Assembly (NCBI GenBank): GCA_037074615.1
Contig: CM073527.1
Span: 23,684,848-23,748,847 of the forward strand
Reading direction: 5' to 3'
Source of the DNA: Leucaena leucocephala
Lineage: Eukaryota > Streptophyta > Magnoliopsida > Fabales > Fabaceae
Length of the DNA: 64,000 nt
In this document: in pieces, positions 25,542 through 37,875 of the stretch
Layout of the letters: each line of letters opens with the position of its first letter
Numbering within the stretch: the first letter of the stretch is position 1
Program-made: the position numbers and the translations under genes
Notes under the pieces: generated by a model
Database searches by the model: none
What the model was told of the DNA's origin: nothing
What the model saw: only the letters and a program-made list of their open reading frames with translations

Positions 25542-28500
25542 CTAACCAACTCTGTTGCTGATGGCTTGATGAAGAGATTTAAGCTGCGTGTTCCATTTCT
25601 CAACAGCAGAGTATTTTTTCATTCCTTTCGACCTGGATCACAGTATTTTAAAGGTTATGATTTGTGAGAAATATTGAAATTCTGAATAGGATGAATCAAA
25701 TAAAAACTATTAACGAAAGTGAGGAAGTGTTTACCTATCTGAGCGTTCTAATAGCCGATTAACTTGATCTATGTGGCCTTGAATTCTGTTATCCAAAATT
25801 AGCGATACCAATAGCTGCTCAACATCATGCTCAGGCACATTAAGTTCCTGCTCAACAGTAGCTTTCATCAAATATGTTGAACTAATTATATGTTCATAAC
25901 TTGAGTGTCCCCATAAAATTAATTTAGCATACGAATCTCATTATAAAAAATGGAGGAGGAGGAGGAGGAAGAGGAAGAAGAAAAGGGCAAAAGATACAGA
26001 AGGCAGTCCACAGAATGTTCATGTTTGATTTGTTCTCCACAATGAGTAAAGAGTTTCTATATTCCCCCTTAAAGCAATGACGTCAGCCTTAACTTATCCA
26101 AGACTTTCTCTACTATTCTATTCCCCTCTTTCCTTTGTTGGAGGTGGCGGGTGTTAAAAGGAAGGAGGGACGTGAGTAAAATTACCTTAGATATGAATGG
26201 GATCCTGATCCTTGTATAGGGTTTGATGAGCTTCAGCAAGACTTGTGTTCTTATGTTCTTCAGCAGATCCTCAATATAATTTCTGATAAAAGGATCGTCC
26301 ATAATGGTCCTTCTGTTACTCTGAAAGTTAATCATCAAACATCCACTTACAAGTCACAAAAATAAAAGCGAAATATCATAAGGTCAAATCTGCCAGGCTC
26401 AGTACTTTACCTTCAGGATTTTCTCAAATTCTAATATTTCATTCCGTTGATAGGCTGCTATTAAATTTGTCATTGCCAAAATTTCAGGGTCATTCTTGTA
26501 TCTGCAGTACATAGTACATGAAAGGAGAAATCAGACAAGAAAGCACAAACATGATCCTCAAGTATTGAAATATAAGGAAAAAGGAAAAATGAGACAAGCA
26601 AAATGAAATAGGATACAGATGACTTACGGCTTAGCTTCCTGCCCGTCAAATGGATTGACTTCAGATTCCATCAACATGTTGGCCAGGACAAGGTATCTGG
26701 CAGGGATAATAAGGTACATGGTTTATTTCTAGTAAGAATAGCTGTGCAGCTGGGCACAGATATCAATTATTCAACAATTGAACATGAATTCTGAATCCAA
26801 GTAAAATGAGGAATTAAAACCTAAGCAGATTAACTAGTTTATGGAAAAAAAAAATCTTGGTTTAAATTGATTGTACATATTCTTTCTTTTGGCCAATGAA
26901 TTGATCATACATATTCAAGCACGTGTTTTTTGTATAAACAAAATTCACATGTGAAGTGAAAAAATTGTTGGAAATTAATCATGAAGAAAATGCTACTACA
27001 TACTTCAGGCATTGAATGCGCCTCTGATTCCCAGCTTCATCATAATTCTTAAAAGCTTCAAAAAAGTCAGTAGCTGCTTCAGCCCACTGACGCTCTGCCA
27101 TATGCATTTTCCCCCCACATTCATGAATTATTCCCATTATCCTTGGATGGGGAATTGCTGACTTAATAGTGAGTGCTTTCTGGTAAAGTTGCTGCATTAA
27201 ACACATAGAGACTGGTAAAAATACATGAACAAAGTTCACCAAACCCAGCATAAATTTAATCAATTAGTCAATGAGAAGAATCATAGACTAGAGGAAAATC
27301 ATTAAGCACCCGAACAGCCTTATCAGCCAAAGGCACAATAAGAGTCTCAACATCAAATATGCCTAATTGATCCTTCCTTTCCATCAAGAAAACCTTCACT
27401 GGCTCTTACTCCCATTGTAAAAAATAAAAATCTCATTAAACTCCATCTTAGAATGTTAAAGATCAGCTACAAGTGCTGAGAAGCAATTTTTAATTTAATA
27501 ACTTTCCTCTTTCTACCAATACTTAACTCATGAAGTTATCTCCAGTAGATAGAGCATCCCCTAATGAGAACAGAAGACAGCCCTGGGATAAAGCTGAAAC
27601 CTTAATTCTTAACTGTTTCTTTCATCAAGTTTGATCTTTCAGCAATCAACATAGCCTTTCACTACATTAAGAATATCCTTTTTAGTTCCCCTCATAATAT
27701 AATTATACATGGAAATGCGCTGAGAGAAGCTGGTTAGGACAAGGAGGGAGAAAAAATAAGAAAGGTGGAGAGGCGAGATGAGGATATAATTTACTTTATT
27801 CTGATCATTAAACATTAATCGCTAGTGTGTGCTCATAAAATGATATGCCTGTATCCCACTGTTCATTTTGAAAGAATTATGCTCATTTAGAATCTTCAAC
27901 TTTACAAAACTAGCAACAAGCATATTATTTGAAAAACCAACAAACATAAATGAAAAGCCATTGTTTGAAAAATTCAGCTACTACCAGAAACAGTCAACAT
28001 GCAAGATGGTGTTAAGATTCAATTGCAACAAAATCCAATAAGCCATTAAAAGGCCAAGAATTATTAATCATACAAAACAAGCCAAAAGACCAAGAATTTA
28101 TTTAATTCTAACCTTAAGTTTTTTGTTATTTTTGGTCTCCGTGTACATCTGAATCTCTATTGCATATACCTCCAAAAGTTGGGTTCCTTTCTTGTGGTCA
28201 TCTGTGCCATCTTCTCTTTGACAAGATTTATGAAGTTCCTTCAATATCTAATAAGGTCCAATGAATCATTGAATTATTAAATGCTCATAGATGCTAGTAA
28301 CAGGAGGCATATTTGTTGGATTCTTATAAAATAAGCATGACACCTTACTCATTCGTCCATATTCACCAATATCAAAAAAAATCTTGCAGAGCTTCAGATT
28401 CGTCTTGAACCACAATCTCTGCATAATGGATGACAAGCACAAAGGTCGGATCACAAAAATGGGAGATGCAATGTTGTAAAACGCAACAAAGATAATGACT

Positions 28501-31002
28501 AATTGTCTAACCTCATTCTTTGCTTCTTCAAGGGCTTTCAGAGTTGTCTGGTAGAATTCCTGCAAAAGGCTAAAGTTCTGGCTAGCTGAACCTGAGACAT
28601 AGTCCATGATGCTATTGATACATTTCTCACTATAGTTTCGAGTCACTGCTGACTTAATATAAGTCAACATCTCCCTATAGGATTCCATCATTTCCTTATA
28701 CTTTCCCAGTCGATAATAAATCTTGACAGTTTGTTTTAGAGCTTTAAATCCCCTGAAAATGGGAAATAGGTATAATATAAGTAATAGTTTATAATAAAAA
28801 CCCTCAAATAAATATCAAAATGTGGTGAACTGAGACAAAAAAATGGTATGCATGAATATTAGCAATTCTCAACAGATAAATTATGGAGGTTAAATATTAG
28901 CAAGTAAATATTTGGAGAGACAATCAAAAGGGAAGAAAAAAATTGCAACTGACCAAAGAAAACAAGAAAAGGAAAACAGCAATAGATCATGGAATTGATA
29001 GAAAGGAACACGGAGATGCAACCAAGTAATATTGATACTGCTCTCTTGTTTTACTTCCTCCATATCCTTTTTATAAGCATCACTCAGAATAGAATTCCTA
29101 CCAATCTGCTTTTTCTTGTTCCATTTGCACTACCTCAGCAAAACCAGCAAGTGCACCTTCGGGATCAGTTTCGACCAAACCTAAATACAACAGAAATATT
29201 ACTATCCTTACAAAACAAGTGTGAAAAAGATAAACCAACCTTTAAACAGCAACTACGAAAAACCAAAACTTCCAAAATCATAAAAAAAGTCAACTATTAA
29301 GTATTATTTATCAGGTCATTTTAATATTAGTTTTCTATGAGGAACAAATGCTATGCCATTATTAACACCACACCAACGGGATAACAAAATGAGTTTCTAG
29401 ATGTGACATAGTGTCTATTTGGAAACCATGGAAACCGTGATTTTATAAGTTTTTTTGGGTAAAACTTAGGTTTGGAAAAATTTTAAAACAAACAGCCATA
29501 TTTGTTCAAATGAACTTTTGGATCAAACTATAATTTAAAACTAAAGTTTCAGATAAACTGATCAGAATAGTTTATGGAACAGTAAAACAGCTTATGAACT
29601 AACCAATTACTATATTACCTCTACTTTTTCTTACACTATCTCTCATCTCTCATACTTTTTCTTACACCCTCTCTCCTCTCTTTTCTTACATCATCTCTCC
29701 TCTCATCTCTTATCTCTCCTCGTTTAATACTCATACTCTTTTTCGTAATTTACCAATAATAAAAGTACTTTTAGAAATAACTATCCAAACACTCATTTAT
29801 TCAAAACCAATTTTTTTTCATAAGTTCTTCTCCAAAAACCCTTTTCTATAAGCTACCTAAAAGCCTTTTTTTTCATAAGTTCGTTTCCAAAATCGTATCC
29901 AAATGGGCCCATACTAATTATGATGCTTACATGGGACATGGTCATAACAATGAAGTTTTTTCACTGGAAGATCATATGTTAAATCAGATGTAAACATGAA
30001 AAAAACAGTTTATTTGATTAGTACATTCAACAACAATGCTAATATCCCCATGTGAACCAGTTCAAATCTCACAAGTTCCCACAGCAGATGCATAGAGTTA
30101 TTGATAAGAATATCAGAGGAAAAAATACAGTTCCAAAACAAAACAGCAAGCTTTTAAAAGTGTAGATAGCATCAATGTTATTGAATCAAACTCATTCATT
30201 GCTTAAAGCCCAAGATTAAACAAAAAATCCCTTACTCATGAGTGGTCATGGGAAGAATAGATTAATATATTTTTTGGGCATACCTTTTGAATTGTAATAT
30301 TGATTCTCAATATCAACATCTTGTTCTTCTGGCTCCTCCTCTGAGTACTCAAATCCATAGTCCTCCATATCAGCATCTATGGAATAATAGAAGCGATCAC
30401 TGAATTTTACTATGTCAGCTGATGATTAAAGGACTAAAAATTATGACAATGCAAGTCCATGTTTAGTAATGTCTTGAAGGTTAAGAATACTTCAAAGAAC
30501 AGAGAAGCAAAAGCAGCTAATTTCTGGGACTAAAAGCCTGCATAATTCAGATGGTAAAATATAACCCAAATTGGCATTGTATAATTGGCCTGTATTTGAA
30601 TTTTGTTTCCCCTTTGCCCTTCACTGTTTTCAAGAATTTGGATAGCTCAGAGTGACATCGACACAGGTAGCAACTCTCATACAATATCACCCACGACTCG
30701 TCGTCAACTATTGACGCAAATGAAAACACTAGTACTACACATAAACACTAAGAAGTCCGGCCGCCACCAGAGTATCCTAGAAGTTTACAGGTTCAGTTCA
30801 AAGCTTTCATGACAGGAATCGGGTAGATGATCGAAATAGAAAATAAGTATCCTAAAATCCAAAAAACAAACACACACACAAACATAGCTTCTTCGGAAGC
30901 ACGGTAATGGCGATAGTAATTTCGATGGCACGAAACATGTTAAAAAGAAGAAACGCTCGCCCAATATTAAGAAACAAGGAAGCAACGCATACCGGAAGCC
31001 AT
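25542..31002 (-). CDS. CSN2: COP9 signalosome complex subunit 2, 439 aa, 12 exons
   Basis: Coding exons: 30993-31002, 30284-30376, 29102-29180, 28512-28752, 28344-28418, 28113-28247, 27004-27191, 26628-26696, 26411-26501, 26186-26320, 25735-25847 and 25542-25632. All borders are GT-AG, phases agree, and the 439-aa length equals Arabidopsis CSN2 (FUS12). The protein opens MASDADMEDYGFEYSEEEPE, continues with TPR-like helical repeats (TLKALEEAKNERLWFKTNLK, CGGKMHMAERQWAEAATDFF) and ends with the PCI winged-helix part (MDDPFIRNYIEDLLKNI, FISKELNVPEHDVEQLL) and SNRVG. CSN2 is the scaffold subunit that contacts cullin-RBX and CSN5 during removal of NEDD8 from cullin-RING ligases, in nucleus and cytoplasm. 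The first coding exon is only 10 nt. A transposon-like repeat sits in intron 2. Gene appears intact. Confidence 0.96.
29405..29910 (+). mobile_element. Dispersed repeat family A, copy 2, in CSN2 intron 2
   Basis: From about 29524 it matches copy 1 at 23426-23821. The outer ends here read GTCTATTTGGAAACC on the left and GTATCCAAATGGGCCC on the right, imperfect inverted copies of one another, as expected for a MITE of about 500 bp. The interior is C/T-rich and noncoding. Confidence 0.6.
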
Positions 31003-32305
31003 ATCGACTCAACACGATTCTGGATCTAATTTAGGGATTTGATCGTTAGTACCGGTAACTGTATGCCCTCGAGGTTGTTCTGATTTCTGACTCCAGAGAC
31101 CGGTGGCCAGGTGAAGGGAAGGAGCGAGGGGCTATGGCTGCTTACTTCGGGGTTCATGTTGGGCTATTTTGAGCCCAAGTCTAGTGACCCACCTAAGCCC
31201 GCTGTATTTTGAACTTTTTTTTATATAATAATTTTTTAAAAAAAAATTAGACTCACGTACATCTAAAAATAGGAGCAAAATTTCCCTTTCTTCTAAAATA
31301 TATCAATATTAAACTGGATGAATCATCTATTATCTTTAAGTATAAATCTAAATATTTAAGAGTTATAATACTTTTCTAAATATCATAACTAAAATTATAA
31401 TAAAATAATATTCTCTAATGATCTAACATATTTTAAATAATTCCGTTGAATCACAATGAGTTATTTCGTACTTGATTCAATATAAATTTTTTTTATACAA
31501 GTTTTTTTTTTTAGAAATCCAATGTTAGTCCCCTTCTATGGACGTATGGAGCCCTCTTCGCGTTTGAATAATAGGAGTAGTTGGATGGGTTGTTTTAAAA
31601 ATTGCAAAAAAAAATGTTTTAATTTTAAATTAAAATTTCAATTTAATTTATCTTTTATTTTTTTTAATTATCCATATTGTTGTAGATATTAAAGGGATAA
31701 ATTTTCAAAGGAAATTATAAAATCAAATATTTTACGAAAATCAACAGTTTAACATATATTTTTTAAAAATAATTATATAACTCATATATTTAGAACTCTT
31801 CGCAAGTGGTTGGGGTTTAACTATCAACAATAGAATTTAATTGGGATGAGTTTATCCTTTACTCTTTATCTTTCACTGACAAAAAAAAACGATAGGCTGG
31901 TCTGCATGACAGAAACTGAACAAATTAGTAAGAATGTGATTCATGTTTTACAAGGGAATCGACTTAGATATTGTTCGCTATCACATTTATAATAAATAAT
32001 TTATTATATTGTTGTAAATGCTATTTTAGTTCAGGCCCACCTTGACATTCTTTTCTTCCCCCGCAAGGCGTTGGCCTTGTAAATATCAAAACTCAACCTA
32101 ACTAAATTCTATTATACCAATACCAGAAATTGTAAACAAAGAAGATTAAGAATTTTCAAGAATTAATCCTAATTAAAAGTCTCGACATAATATAAAAAAT
32201 ATTTTTATAAGAGTTATTTTCAATGAGATATAATAATTAAATATAATATTATTAGATAGTTATATAAAAAATATAAAAACCTATAAATATGAGAACTCAC
32301 GGAAC
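31003..32305. other. CSN2 upstream region and AT-rich spacer
   Basis: The first 200 bp are less AT-rich and presumably hold the CSN2 5' UTR and promoter. The remainder is AT-rich without coding signal. Confidence 0.45.
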
Positions 32306-32894
32306 GGGTCAGGACTGTGACAATTTTATCCCGTGTCTTATCTCGATATAGTATATGGGACATAAAATACATCACGCCCCGAATTTATCCCAATTCCGTC
32401 AAGGCCAGGATGGGAATTTTTAATCATATTTTTTTAAAAAAATATTATAATAAAATTATTTTAATAAATCATTATATATAAAATATCACGACAAATTCCT
32501 CTAAATACTAATATTCCTCCATAATATAAAATGATAATTTACCTAAATAAAATAATAAAATAATGGTAAGAAAGAATAAAAATATCTGTATAAGAATATT
32601 TGTAAGTAAAAATATCTATATGAGAGTGGCTACTTGTGAGACATGTGACCATAAACAAATAAAACGTAAGAAAAGAGAGACAAAGAGTTTAAGACGAGTG
32701 GATAAAATAAAAAAGATAAAAAAATATAATATATATTTTTTATAAAAAATATTAGGGTAGAGACGGGAGTTTTAAGGGTTAGGTTATGACCTATCCCATC
32801 CTGATCTTTGTTTCTATCATGTTCTGATAGTTTTTTATCTCAAAATTATTATAATCAAGTTAGGACACCGGGATAAAACTCGACACTCCTACCC
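32306..32894. mobile_element. Non-autonomous DNA transposon with about 34-bp inverted ends
   Basis: The left end (32306-32340) reads GGGTCAGGACTGTGAC then TTTTATCCCGTGTC. The reverse complement of the right end (32861-32894) reads GGGTAGGAGTGTCGAG then TTTTATCCCGGTGTC. Further in, CAGGATGGGA on the left is mirrored by TCCCATCCTG on the right. The 590-bp interior is AT-rich and noncoding; an open frame at 32563 shows no transposase similarity. No confident target duplication, so the superfamily (hAT-like?) is uncertain. Confidence 0.65.
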
Positions 32895-33900
32895 ATAAGG
32901 ATAGGAAAAGAGATGGTGCAAAATAAATCTTAATCTTAAGGACTGCAAACACAATTTATTAAGTATATCCAAAGCTTGAATTTAAAGTTATCGATCAAAC
33001 CAGTACAATATTTACCATATTTACACGTCTGTTGATCGGTTATAAGACTAACATTAATCGAATAACCTATTAGACATATTATAAAAATATTTATTTGAAA
33101 TCGATCAAAATATTTTATCCTTCAAAAGTAAACCGAAAAAAAAATATACACCAAGCATAATCAATATTCTGCGGCAAACACGCACAGCCAAGCCAAGTAC
33201 GAGTCTAGGACCATCGGCAAGCCAATGCCTGCTAAGAGGCAGATAGAGCCCATACCTCTTATTACTTCTTATTTACGCCAAAATGCAATGAAATCGATGC
33301 AGGGCTTCTTTTAATATATTCCGGTAGAAAAATCAATAGTCAATAAATATTCCCTAATATAATTAGAACTAACTAGAAAAATCGAGAGTGCTCAATTCAA
33401 TTATTCTTCACATCACCTAATTAAAAATCGTACAGTGATTACCCAATGTTACAGTGGTAAGGTCATTATTACCCTGCACCTCATCGGTTTCTCCCAAAGG
33501 CATCTTCGTTTTTTTGTTCAGAACGCTGGCCAATTCACATCATGAAAGCTACTATTGAGGCTGAACAGACAAAATATAGAGATAAATTCACGAGAAGTAA
33601 CAAAATATCGCTTTCATGTAGGAAAAGAATGTTTTTTTTAAATTATTATTTTTTTCTCACGACACAGAAAAGGGATGGAAGGGAAGAGAACTGAGTTTGA
33701 GTCTGGCCTTGTCGAATTATTTTCTTTACAGGTTACTGTATTAGCAGAATAGAAAAGAAAACGGAAGTCTAGACTTTTGAAAAGAAAAAAAAAATTGTTG
33801 GGACAGCCGCGAGGGAGAGGGAAGCGTATGTTTTTAATTCACAACGCCAGCGGAAGGAGGATCTGAAAGCTTCGTACCCACAAGCGTGACAAAAAAAAAA

Positions 33901-36900
33901 ATGCAAGGTATGAGCATGATTCTTCTTCATCTTCTTCTCTTTCGGAACCCTAAATTCTCTTTCCGCTGATATTCCTTTTGACGCAATTTGACTTGCGATC
34001 CACTGAGCTCACTCCACATTACCTTCTGCTACCTGCTGTCGATAAATTCGCGTCTTTACAAAGCTCTCGCCATCAATTTCTGTGGGGTTGTTTGAATTGA
34101 ACTTGTCCTGCATTCTCTGGCTTTTGTTTTAGAATTAGAAACTATCCTAGGTACTGAATTTGAGTCTATGCTTATTTTTTTTCTCTAACTTTAATTTGAC
34201 TTTGCTGGGCATTTCGGGCGATGTTGCTTTTGGTTTTTAGGTAGACTCGGACAGTATCACTGAAGGTTGATAATTTCCTACTTGGAATTATCAGCATGAA
34301 ACAGCTCTTTTATGCAGGCAGAAGAAAGGTTTCTGTACTTCCTGGAATTTGGCTTTGTGCGATAATAATCCTATTTGTGAATCTCGACAATCCTGTGTGT
34401 CCGTAATTCCAATGCCCCATCTGTATTTCTTTCTTGTCGAAGAAAAGGGACTAAGAAACTCGAGTCAATAAGATATCTAGTGTGACAATTTCAAAGAGGC
34501 TATATGAAGTCTCATTGAATTCCGTGTCGGATAAGTTGAGCCCACTATTTTCAGTTGATAGCTACGCAGCTCAGAGTTTGTTTGCCAAAGTGAGCAGATA
34601 AAATGATGTCCAAAGGATTTTGCTTTTGCACCCCTAGGGTATTAAATAGAGATTGTCGCGTCACCTTCTACTATTAGTCTATAACTGCAATAACTCTTCC
34701 ATTTGAAAATTTCATGAAACAGAATGATTTAACAATATGTGGTAACGAGGACGGTATGGTAGTTAATAAGTCTATAACCGCAATAACTCTTCCATTTGAA
34801 AATTTCATGAAACATAATAATTTAACAATATGTGGTAACGAGGACGGTATGGTAGTTAATTTCTTCTACTTACCGCTAATGCCCTTGTGCATATGTCTCT
34901 AACTTGATATACTGCACAGTGTAGAATGATAAGTAGACTGGGGTGAAATGATGGGGAAGCAATTGAAGCCGTGGGAACAAAATGCTTAATATTACTTATT
35001 GTGATAATAGACGTACGTGTGGTGTCAAGTTTTCCTCCATATGAAAACTTTACTCTTTTACCAATGGCAGTTTATACAACTGGTTTGACAATTGCTTCTC
35101 TTAGGTAAGGTTTGGGTTTAAGGATGGAGAGATTATTCCCGGGAGAATTTTTTACTCATGCGGTCTGACATGACTTAATTTGGATTAGCTAGGGGCCAAT
35201 GTGGCTTTTGGAAGCCAGTTGGTATTCCTTTCATATCCTGCTGTGTTATTTCATTCAGGAGTTTTAGAACTGCTAGTAACATTAATTCATCTCTGACCTT
35301 ATGGTGTAATTTTAGAAAGAATATATATTTAAGATTGAATTCTGAAAGTGTATAAGTCCGCATAACATATGATGCACTTAAACAAACTTTCTTGTTTTGA
35401 ATTGTTTATATAATCATGTTTAGAAATTTCAAAGCCCAGATGGGCAACATGTTACAGCAATGGAGATTGAGTGGAGATTAGAGGCTGCATTTAATGCTGC
35501 CTTGGAGAAATTAGCAAGACATATCTTCTCATTTTGACCTCTCTCTCAGTCTGTGATGATAACTAGTACCTTCTTAATCTAATTATGTGTAAAGATGGCA
35601 TCTGTTTTCCGTTTGCAATGCCTTCTTAGTTATTTGTATGTCAGTTTGTCAATTATTTCTGTATTTTAAATTTTTTTGTCATGTGAGTATTCTTGCATAG
35701 TTCAGTTGATTCATTGAACTAATGAATGTCTGATTTTGCTTACCACCAAAAGAAGAACAGTATTGGTAATATTAACAAACTTTGATGTTTACAGGTATAT
35801 CCCCTGACCAAGAATCAGTTGGGTCTGGGACAAAGAGGTCTAGCGTATCATCAGGCAGTAGGCCTCGAAATCAGAAGGAATTCTTCTATAAATTTCTTGA
35901 GAGTGACAGCTTGACTGAAAAACTTGTGGACTGGTTTGAATCTCTGGCAGAAGGATGTGCACCAAAACAGCATGCCTTTGATGTTCCATTTGAGTTGATA
36001 GAACTACAAAAATTTGATTATGCACTGGAAGGCATTCCATTTCAACAACTAATACGCATGCCTAATGCTGTTCATGCTTCTACATCTGATACTGTAGAGG
36101 CTACTGCTTATCTTGCAATTGAAGATTTTCTACATGCAAGTGTGAAGGGTTTATGGGAGGCTTTTTGGAGTCAAGATGAGCCCATGCCTTTTTCAGTGGC
36201 CTGTCTGTATAATTCTAACATGAAGTTTTATCAGGCTGAGAAGGCAATTGCTAATGGAAAGCTTGGAGGTCTCTGTGCTACTGGTATACTACTCAATAAT
36301 CCTAGACATCCCCATGGGAAATGGGATCATGTCCTTGAAATAGCTCTTTTAAGGCCCGATATCAGAAGTCTGGAGGGTGGGGACTGCTGGCCATCTTCAT
36401 CAGTTCTTGGGGACGCCCTTTTCTGTGCTATTCGCATGCTATTGGCAAGAAGTTTGAGTAGACTGAGTTTCTTTGAGGATCCAAACACAGTCTTTGTTGT
36501 TATAGTTGATTCTCAATATGGTGGAGTTGTAAAGGTTGAAGGGGATGTAAATAAACTAAATTTTGATACAAATAATGTTTATGAATGTGCAGCTGAATGG
36601 GTGAAAAATCATTCAAGAATTGCAGTTTCTCCCATTGATAGAATCTGGAACAAACTTGAAAATGCAAACTGGGGGGACATTGGTGCTCTACAGGTACTGT
36701 TTGCGACCTTCCACTGTATAATGCAGTATGCTGGACAGCCCAAGCACTCTATTGAGGATTTAGCTGCTGATCACAGTTTGCGCCTCCAAACGAGAAGAGT
36801 GGATAGGCAGTTAGGGGATACCAGCGTGAATGAAAATGGTCTATTTCGACATCAGCAGAGAAGTGTTTCCCCTGAAATTGTTGAAGTTCATGAGGATTCT

Positions 36901-37875
36901 GTGAAAATTGAGCCCAAAGAGTCAATGAAGTTAGAAGTAGGATCTGTGTTGTGGCTGGAGGATTCCGATTGGCAAAAGGGTTATCAGATTAAAGAAGTCA
37001 TCAGCACCGGTGAGTTGACATATTGCATTGCATCTCATGTTGAAGAGCCAGCAAAAAATCTTTTTCTGTATGTGGGTTCCCATCTTCTGGAACCAGCATG
37101 GGAAGATATGAACTTGTGGTATCAAGTTCAGAGGCAGACAAAAGTATTGACAATAATGAAGCAGAAAGGTCTTTCAAGCAAATATATCCCTCAACTGAGT
37201 GCATCTGGTAGGATTATTCACCCTGGTCAGTGTCGAAGGCCTAGCTCAGGTGGGAATTGCAACCACCCTTGGTGTGGGACTCCTATTCTTGTGACGAGTC
37301 CCGTTGGCGAAACAGTTGTTGAAATGGTGAGCAAAGGCCAATTTGGTTCAGATGAGGCCATCAGATGTTGCCATGACTGCTTATCAGCACTCTCAACAGC
37401 TGCTACTGCTGGAATTCGACATGGGGATATAAGGCCTGAGAATGTAATTTGTGTAAAGTCCAGTGTGAGGCATCCTTATTTCGTTCTAATTGGTTGGGGG
37501 CATGCAATTCTTGAAGATAGGGATCGCCCTGCTATGAATCTTCATTTCTCATCAACTTATGCACTTCAGGAAGGAAAGCTGTGTTCGGCTTCAGATGCAG
37601 AAAGCCTAGTCTATATGCTTTATTATTCATGTGGTGGGGCCTATCCTGAACTAGATTCAGTTGAGGGAGCACTGCAATGGAGAGAGACGTCTTGGTCAAG
37701 GAGGTTAATTCAACAAAAGCTTGGTGATATCTCTACAGTGCTGAAAGCTTTTGCTGATTATGTTGATAGTCTATGTGGGACACCATATCCCTTGGACTAT
37801 GATATATGGCTGACAAGGTTGAGGAGAAATATGAATGATGGAGATCATGGAAAGGAAATTGATGCTACAGGCTAG
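33901..37875 (+). CDS. Plant protein with C-terminal degenerate kinase-like domain, 695 aa
   Basis: Exon 1 codes only seven bases (ATGCAAG, 33901-33907) before GTATGAG; exon 2 runs 35795-37875. Joining them gives MQGISPDQESVGSGTKRSSV, so the in-frame ATG at 35785 lies inside the intron and is not the start. Residues 1-30 are Ser/Arg-rich; the middle (about 30-420) is a globular region I do not recognise. The C-terminus resembles the C-lobe of protein kinases: HGDIRPEN at 545-552 corresponds to the HRDxKxxN catalytic loop, with Asp-547 and Asn-552 kept. The DFG position reads GWG (569-571), lacking the metal-binding Asp, and SASDAESLVYMLYY resembles the following F-helix. I found no clear Gly-rich loop or VAIK lysine. 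A pseudokinase or very atypical kinase is likely; cellular role unknown. Confidence 0.85.
34675..34860 (+). repeat. 93-bp tandem duplication in intron 1 of the kinase-like gene
   Basis: Two adjacent units of 93 bp start at AGTCTATAACYGCAATAACT and end GGTATGGTAGTTAAT, differing at only a few positions, so the duplication is recent. It lies wholly in the intron. Confidence 0.85.

Noticed and set aside
32563..32745. Small Lys-rich open frame
   Set aside because: It lies inside the 590-bp inverted-repeat element, is AT-driven in composition, and resembles no transposase or known protein.
35782..35794. Start of the kinase-like protein at 35782/35785 (MFTG...)
   Set aside because: These bases lie before a TTTACAG acceptor at 35794. 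The seven-base exon ATGCAAG at 33901 joins in frame to exon 2 and gives a better N-terminus.
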